A DNA stretch of 10,159 nucleotides from JBFMFE01 sp040752295 (GTDB taxonomy: Bacteria > UBP15 > UBA6099 > JBFMBQ01), in the NCBI GenBank assembly GCA_040752295.1, contig JBFMFE010000122.1:1-10159 (forward strand), written 5' to 3'. The position numbers and the translations under genes are program-made. The notes below the pieces were generated by a model. That model did no database searches and was not told where the DNA came from. It worked only from the letters and a program-made list of their open reading frames with translations. Below are positions 7,628 through 10,159 of the stretch, one piece after another. The stretch's first letter is position 1. Every line of letters starts with the position of its first letter.

Positions 7628-7656
7628 ATTTTACCACGTTTATTCAATTCTGGCAA
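7628..7656 (-). promoter_or_regulatory. Sigma70-type promoter for panBCD
   Basis: On the - strand, TTGCCA (7656-7651) and TAAAAT (7633-7628) match the -35 and -10 consensus at five of six bases each, with an ideal 17-bp spacer. The surrounding DNA is distinctly AT-rich for this genome. The promoter overlaps the last codons and stop of folK and would start a transcript near 7621, giving a leader of about 84 bases before panB. This would let panBCD be transcribed independently of folK. Confidence 0.65.
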
Positions 7657-8143
7657 CTTTCTGGTTGAAAAAAATTGATTTTTTTAATCCCGACCTGAGA
7701 ATTTTTTCAACGGGCGTTCCGTCCGGCGTTCTCGCTCCGGGTTCTATCTCAAGAAGGGGGAGGAGCACGAAAAGGCGCTCGCGGAACATCGGGTGCGGTA
7801 TGGTCAGTTTTTCCGTATTCACAACGAGACCGTCGTATAATATTATGTCAACGTCCATCACCCTCTCTCCCCAGCGCTCTCCCCCTTCCCCGCGCCCCAT
7901 ACGCCTCTCGACGCCCTTGCATGTGGCGAGCAGCGCCTCCGGCGTCAGGACCGTCGCCGCTTTCACGGCGGCGTTCACGAAGTCAGCCTGGCCCGCGCGT
8001 CCCACGGGACTCGTCAGGTACAGCGACGACACGCGCACGACGCGCAGTCCCTCCGCGCTCCGCAGCTCAACGACCGCTGCCCGTACGTTCTCCGCGGAGG
8101 CACCCACGTTGGAACCCAGCGAAAGGAAAGCCATGTGCTCCAT
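7640..8143 (-). CDS. folK: 6-hydroxymethyl-7,8-dihydropterin pyrophosphokinase (HPPK)
   Basis: FolK transfers pyrophosphate from ATP to 6-hydroxymethyl-dihydropterin, giving the pterin substrate that is joined to p-aminobenzoate in folate synthesis. The 167-residue protein starts MEHMAFLSLGSNVG, with the family's LSLGSN at 7-12. SLYLTSPVG follows, then the ATP/Mg block RWGERVMDVDIILYDG (Asp97 and Asp99 are the metal ligands) and the PHP motif with RLFVLLPLLEI. The ATG at 8143 is chosen because AAAGG lies six bases upstream and it gives the usual N-terminus. In-frame starts at 8170 (ATG) and 8173 (GTG) would add about ten residues. Its 3' end overlaps the panB promoter. Its function links to PanB, which uses a folate one-carbon donor. 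Confidence 0.95.
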   Translation of the reverse strand: MEHMAFLSLGSNVGASAENVRAAVVELRSAEGLRVVRVSSLYLTSPVGRAGQADFVNAAVKAATVLTPEALLATCKGVERRMGRGEGGERWGERVMDVDIILYDGLVVNTEKLTIPHPMFRERLFVLLPLLEIEPGARTPDGTPVEKILRSGLKKSIFFNQKVARIE

Positions 8144-8173
8144 CGGCGACCTTTCATCCGCTCCTTTCATCAC

Positions 8174-8492
8174 GCCGCCCCGCGCTCAGTTCTTTTGTTC
8201 ATGCCGCAGCGGCGGCAATCGCCGCGGCAACGCGCCTTTCACGTCATTTCGCCTGCCGGACGCGCCCCGTTTCGCCCGCCCTCCCCTTCCTCGCTGAAAG
8301 TGACGGCGAGATGAAGACCCTCTTCCTGAAAGCCGCTTGCATGCAGGCGCCGGCGAACCCGAATGCGGCATAACACGGCGAGAGATATGATACGCCCTTG
8401 CGCGCCGCCCGCCAACCGGGGGGTTGTTCACGCTCACGAATAATCCGCGGGCTGTTCCCGCGTGCGGACCCCGCCGCGCGCGGCATCGCGTT
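8174..8492. other. Gene-free region upstream of folK
   Basis: I see no convincing gene. Open frames on the - strand (8186-8518 and 8244-8546) are Arg/Gly-rich, overlap each other and resemble no family; they look like GC-driven chance frames. Two hairpins are visible: CAACC GGGG GGTTG at 8413-8426 and CGCGGG CTGTT CCCGCG at 8446-8462. The folK promoter should lie here, but I could not identify a good -35/-10 pair. The stretch may be decayed DNA from the accessory island to its right. Confidence 0.5.
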
Positions 8493-8584
8493 TGAACCGC
8501 CTGGTAATCGAGGGGCACAATACGAAATTACATGAGTGTGATTCACATTCGCTCCGATCGAGCCGGCGGTTAACTATGCTCTGG
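8493..8584. repeat. Palindromic direct repeat, copy A (attC-like)
   Basis: This is the left copy of a ~91-bp element repeated at 9663-9753. Bases 8522-8584 match 9691-9753 at 59 of 63 positions; the 5' part matches only at TGAAC and TAATCG. The ends pair: AACCGCC (8495-8501) with GGCGGTT (8565-8571), continuing GG/CC past an unpaired T, then ATCG with CGAT. The centre forms AATTACA TGAG TGTGATT (8526-8543) with one G-T wobble. A long imperfect hairpin with bulges, closing AAC...GTT over 77 bp, resembles an integron attC site. The GTTAACT end misses the GTTRRRY consensus at one base. A MITE-like or REP-like palindrome is the alternative. Confidence 0.65.
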
Positions 8585-8616
8585 AAAGAAGTCCCGTATT
8601 GAAGTAGACTAAAATT

Positions 8617-8691
8617 ATGAAAAAGCCGAAGCTCTACATCGAGACATCGGTCTGGAACTTCCTTTTCGCCGAAGAGGCGCCAGAATCATGA
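8617..8691 (+). pseudogene. N-terminal stump of a PIN-domain toxin
   Basis: A 24-codon frame reads MKKPKLYIETSVWNFLFAEE and then stops. K.YIETSVWN.L is the start of PIN-domain ribonuclease toxins (VapC-like), with the first catalytic acid expected just before TS; here it is Glu, as in the YIETS subgroup. The remaining ~110 residues, including the other metal-binding acids, are missing. The stop overlaps the ATG of the next gene as ATGA, so an internal deletion seems to have joined the start of the toxin to a point just before the antitoxin. It is not expected to be active. Confidence 0.7.
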
Positions 8692-8876
8692 CGATAATTA
8701 ATGAACCGAAGCCCATGGCCGAGATACGAAAGATAAGGGAGGAACTCTCCCGGGAACTAAAAAACCTCACGTCTGACGAGCGGGCGGCTCTGATAAAGAA
8801 GGGAGCGGCGGAATTCGAGGAGAAATTCCGCCTTAACCTTCCGCGCCTCACAAAGGAATCCGGAGCGGGCAAATAA
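8688..8876 (+). CDS. Small antitoxin-like partner of a PIN toxin
   Basis: A 62-residue charged, helical protein: MTIINEPKPMAEIRKIREEL, then LTSDERAALIKKGAAEFEEKFRLNL. From memory, short proteins with a (N)EPKPM.EI..IRE start, a T.DE....K.A..F...Y motif and a basic tail are often encoded next to PIN toxins with YIETSVWN starts and are presumed antitoxins. No DNA-binding fold is evident. GAAGAGG at 8671-8677 is a plausible SD with ~10-base spacing. Its toxin partner is reduced to a stump immediately upstream, so it would be an orphan antitoxin if expressed. No catalytic function is implied. Confidence 0.65.
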   Translation: MTIINEPKPMAEIRKIREELSRELKNLTSDERAALIKKGAAEFEEKFRLNLPRLTKESGAGK

Positions 8877-8891
8877 ATAATTTGAACGTAT

Positions 8892-9068
8892 GTGAACAGC
8901 ATCCTTGTCCCAATACCACCCAGTCCTTCTCTCGATGGACTTGTACAAGACATGAACGAGAAGACGATGCTGGCTGAAAGGGCACGTTCAATGATTGAAG
9001 AAGAACCTGCCAACATCAACGCGCTCCCCGCCGCGCTGTCTCGCCGGGCGTTCAATGGAGAACTGTGA
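8892..9068 (+). pseudogene. hsdS: C-terminal remnant of type I restriction specificity subunit
   Basis: A frame open from the stop at 8883-8885 to TGA 9066-9068 reads VNSILVPIPPSPSLDGLVQD, then a helix (MNEKTMLAERARSMIEEEPANI), ending NALPAALSRRAFNGEL. The IPLPPL-type strand, a conserved helix and a terminal LP.ALLRRAF.GEL are the hallmark ends of HsdS, the subunit that selects DNA targets in type I restriction-modification. Only the last ~58 codons are present; both target-recognition domains and hsdM/hsdR are absent. No clear ATG or SD begins it (first in-frame GTG 8892, first ATG 8952). The stop overlaps the next ATG as TGATG, suggesting an old hsdS-linked operon. Confidence 0.72.
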
Positions 9069-9394
9069 TGCAAAGATTCGATTGCCCTTATCTGAACTCC
9101 GAAGTTGAACTGACCGCCGAGCGGGAACGGCACATCGCGGAGCGGCATCCCGACCTGCTGCCGGAACACGCGGCAGCGCTTGCCGAAACGCTGCTCGAAC
9201 CCGATGCCGTTCGCCGAAGCCCCCGCGCGCCTGGTGCAAGAATGTTCTCACGATGGTACAATAACATTAGAGGCGGAAAACACGTCGTGGTCGTTGTTAT
9301 GTCAGGCGCGGGAACGCCGAAAAAGGACTGGATAGTGACGGCATATCTCGCCCGCCGCCTCGCGGAAGGTGAACTGGAATGGAAAAAAGACTGA
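9068..9394 (+). CDS. Putative toxin nuclease-like protein, BECR/PBECR-type
   Basis: A 108-residue protein with the order CPYLNSEVELTAERERHIAERHPDL (His22, His27), ALAETLLEPDAVRRS, ARMFSRWYNNIRGGKHVVVVVM and DWIVTAYLARRL. This resembles a widespread family found alone or beside DUF2283 genes, which I recall as conserved hypothetical or PBECR/DUF4258-like small nuclease folds. The helix with paired His, an RxSxR-type segment and a core strand fit a BECR-like RNase, but the assignment is by memory. ATG 9068 is chosen because GGAGAA at 9057-9062 gives 5-base spacing; GTG 9065 is too close to it. It overlaps the DUF2283 gene by 16 bp and the upstream hsdS stop by one base. A toxin role is inferred from the pairing. 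Confidence 0.65.
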   Translation: MQRFDCPYLNSEVELTAERERHIAERHPDLLPEHAAALAETLLEPDAVRRSPRAPGARMFSRWYNNIRGGKHVVVVVMSGAGTPKKDWIVTAYLARRLAEGELEWKKD

Positions 9395-9612
9395 TCTTCC
9401 ATTATGACCGGGAGGCTGACATCCTCTATATAAGCAAGCTGCCGCCCTACAAGGAGCAGGAATCCGAGGAACTCGGAGACGACGTCATCGCCCGCCTGAA
9501 CCCGGAAACGCGAGAGGTCGAAAGCCTCGAAGTGCTGTTCTTCTCGACGCGCCTGTTGCGAGGAGACCTTTTTGAGTTGCCCATCTCCGCTGATCTCCGC
9601 CTTGCGGTTTGA
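9379..9612 (+). CDS. DUF2283 family protein, probable antitoxin
   Basis: A 77-residue protein with the DUF2283 pattern: FHYDREADILYISK near the N-terminus, then an acidic turn (EQESEELGDDVIARL), an NPETREVESLEVLF strand pair and a C-terminal hydrophobic SADLRLAV. DUF2283 proteins are small beta-rich proteins frequently encoded directly after DUF4258-like or similar toxin genes and are predicted antitoxins. The ATG lies inside the end of the nuclease-like gene (16-bp overlap), with a strong GGAAGG SD at 9364-9369, so the two are co-translated. The pair looks intact, unlike its neighbours to the left. Confidence 0.8.
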   Translation: MEKRLIFHYDREADILYISKLPPYKEQESEELGDDVIARLNPETREVESLEVLFFSTRLLRGDLFELPISADLRLAV

Positions 9613-9637
9613 GCAATCCATGCGAGCCGGCAACAAC

Positions 9638-9674
9638 AAGCGGCTGAACAACCAGCAGTCGGTGAACGCCGCTT
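9638..9674. other. Hairpin overlapping the 5' arm of repeat copy B
   Basis: AAGCGGC (9638-9644) pairs perfectly with GCCGCTT (9668-9674), with an inner ACC/GGT. It lies 26 bases after the DUF2283 stop. Its right arm is also the left arm of the long copy B hairpin, so the two folds compete. CGAGCCGGC occurs both at 9623-9631 and inside copy B at 9728-9736. No T-run follows, so a terminator is not supported. Confidence 0.4.
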
Positions 9675-9753
9675 TAATCGGGAACACAGTACGAAATCAC
9701 ATGCGTGTGATTCACGTTCGCTCCGATCGAGCCGGCGGTTAACTGTGCTCTGG
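9663..9753. repeat. Palindromic direct repeat, copy B (attC-like)
   Basis: The right copy, in the same orientation as 8493-8584 and 1170 bp away. The outer ends pair as AAC (9665-9667) with GTT (9739-9741) and GCCG (9668-9671) with CGGC (9734-9737), leaving one G unpaired; ATCGG (9677-9681) then pairs with CCGAT (9723-9727). The centre is a perfect AATCACA TGCG TGTGATT hairpin (9695-9712), flanked by ACG/CGT. The 5' arm differs from copy A yet still pairs with the conserved 3' arm, using a different bulge. It ends 12 bp from the stop of the MFS gene. Confidence 0.65.
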
Positions 9754-9765
9754 TGCGGTGGGGCG

Positions 9766-10159
9766 CTATTTTCCCTCGCCCAGCGTGTACCTGCTGAAGA
9801 CGAGTGCGCCGAGGAGCGCGAAGACGGCGCAGGCGGGTCCGGCGAGGAGAAGCCCGAAGTACTTTCCCGCCTCGTGCCCGAAGAGCCAGAAGAGAGACAC
9901 CGCGAGCGCCGACCCCGCGCCGCGCGCGGTCTTCGTGAAGAATCCCTCCATCCCGTAGTACATGGCTTCCCTTCTGAAGCCGGTGACGGTCTCGTCGTAG
10001 TCTATGACGTCCGAAATCACGGCGTTGTAGAGAACGATCATGAGGGCGAATGGAAAGCCGAGCAGTCCGATCACGACGTGATAGTAGAGCGCCGGGTCAA
10101 CGAACCTCGCGGCTTCCGCCACGAAGAGCTGAAGCGGCGAGATGAGCGCGATCAGGAAC
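9766..10159 (-). CDS. MFS sugar:cation symporter, GPH type, 5' truncated by window
   Basis: Only the C-terminal 130 residues are visible; the frame runs off the window edge and the gene begins outside. It shows at least three hydrophobic membrane spans (FLIALISPLQLFV, YYHVVIGLLGFPFALMIVLYNAVI, FGLLLAGPACAVFALLGALVF) and the loop SDVIDYDETVTGFRREAMYYGMEGFFTKTARGAGSAL. That ADVIDYDE.-T-G.RRE.M.YG...F..K pattern marks the late part of MFS_2/GPH (glycoside-pentoside-hexuronide:cation) transporters. It probably sits in the inner membrane and imports a glycoside or sugar with a cation, but the substrate cannot be read from this part. The gene ends TAG beside repeat copy B. Confidence 0.85.
   Translation of the reverse strand, partial: FLIALISPLQLFVAEAARFVDPALYYHVVIGLLGFPFALMIVLYNAVISDVIDYDETVTGFRREAMYYGMEGFFTKTARGAGSALAVSLFWLFGHEAGKYFGLLLAGPACAVFALLGALVFSRYTLGEGK

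Noticed and set aside
7561..7630. Leader peptide starting at the ATG in TAAAATG upstream of panB
   Set aside because: The ATG overlaps the -10 box, so it would not be on a transcript from that promoter, and no run of regulatory codons is seen.
8186..8546. Two open frames on the - strand upstream of folK
   Set aside because: Arg/Gly-rich, mutually overlapping, no family resemblance and no good SD; the first also runs into repeat copy A.
8537..8547. CRP-like TGTGA...TCACA half-sites in the repeat
   Set aside because: The spacing is one base rather than six, and the bases are better explained as the inner stem of the palindromic repeat.
1..10159. CRISPR array, tRNA or rRNA genes
   Set aside because: No regularly spaced repeats beyond the two-unit tandem, and no cloverleaf or rRNA-like sequence was recognised on either strand.

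Overview
The window is GC-rich bacterial chromosome: mostly core housekeeping genes, plus one short accessory island near the right end. The left-hand gene order (coiled-coil SepIVA/ATP-synthase-B-like protein, rpmF, acpP, rnc, smc) is a conserved cell-growth cluster found in Firmicutes, Actinobacteria and many uncultured phyla. fabF and DUF177 (yceD), which often sit in such clusters, are absent. Nothing visible fixes the phylum. The high GC, the folK-panBCD grouping and a DRLEACPT-type intergenic repeat would fit an uncultured or deep-branching lineage, but that is a weak inference.

Region 1 (1-5174, + strand) is one tightly spaced operon: the end of a coiled-coil protein gene, ribosomal protein L32, an acyl carrier protein with an unusual residue before the phosphopantetheine serine, RNase III, and a full-length 1175-residue SMC condensin. 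Region 2 (5175-5367) is the convergent gap between smc and panD; it holds a 25-bp tandem repeat with a perfect 8-bp-arm hairpin and a second small hairpin.

Region 3 (5368-8143, - strand) reads folK, panB, panC, panD. PanB, PanC and PanD make pantothenate (ketopantoate, pantoate ligation, beta-alanine supply), and FolK makes the pterin pyrophosphate for folate; the PanB reaction itself uses methylene-tetrahydrofolate. panB/panC/panD overlap by 4 bp or abut. A near-consensus sigma70-type promoter overlaps the 3' end of folK. It is followed by a short leader with an intrinsic terminator and a competing antiterminator pairing just before panB, which looks like an attenuator or riboswitch.

Region 4 (about 8174-9760) is the unusual part. 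Two direct copies of a ~91-bp element (59 of 63 bases identical in the core, diverged 5' arm) lie 1170 bp apart. Each can fold into one long imperfect hairpin running from AAC to GTT, so they resemble integron attC sites or another mobile palindromic repeat. Between them is debris of defence and toxin-antitoxin systems: a 24-codon stump of a PIN toxin overlapping an intact small antitoxin-like gene, the last ~58 codons of a type I restriction HsdS subunit, and an intact overlapping pair of a putative nuclease toxin and a DUF2283 protein. The window ends inside an MFS (GPH-type sugar:cation symporter) gene on the - strand.
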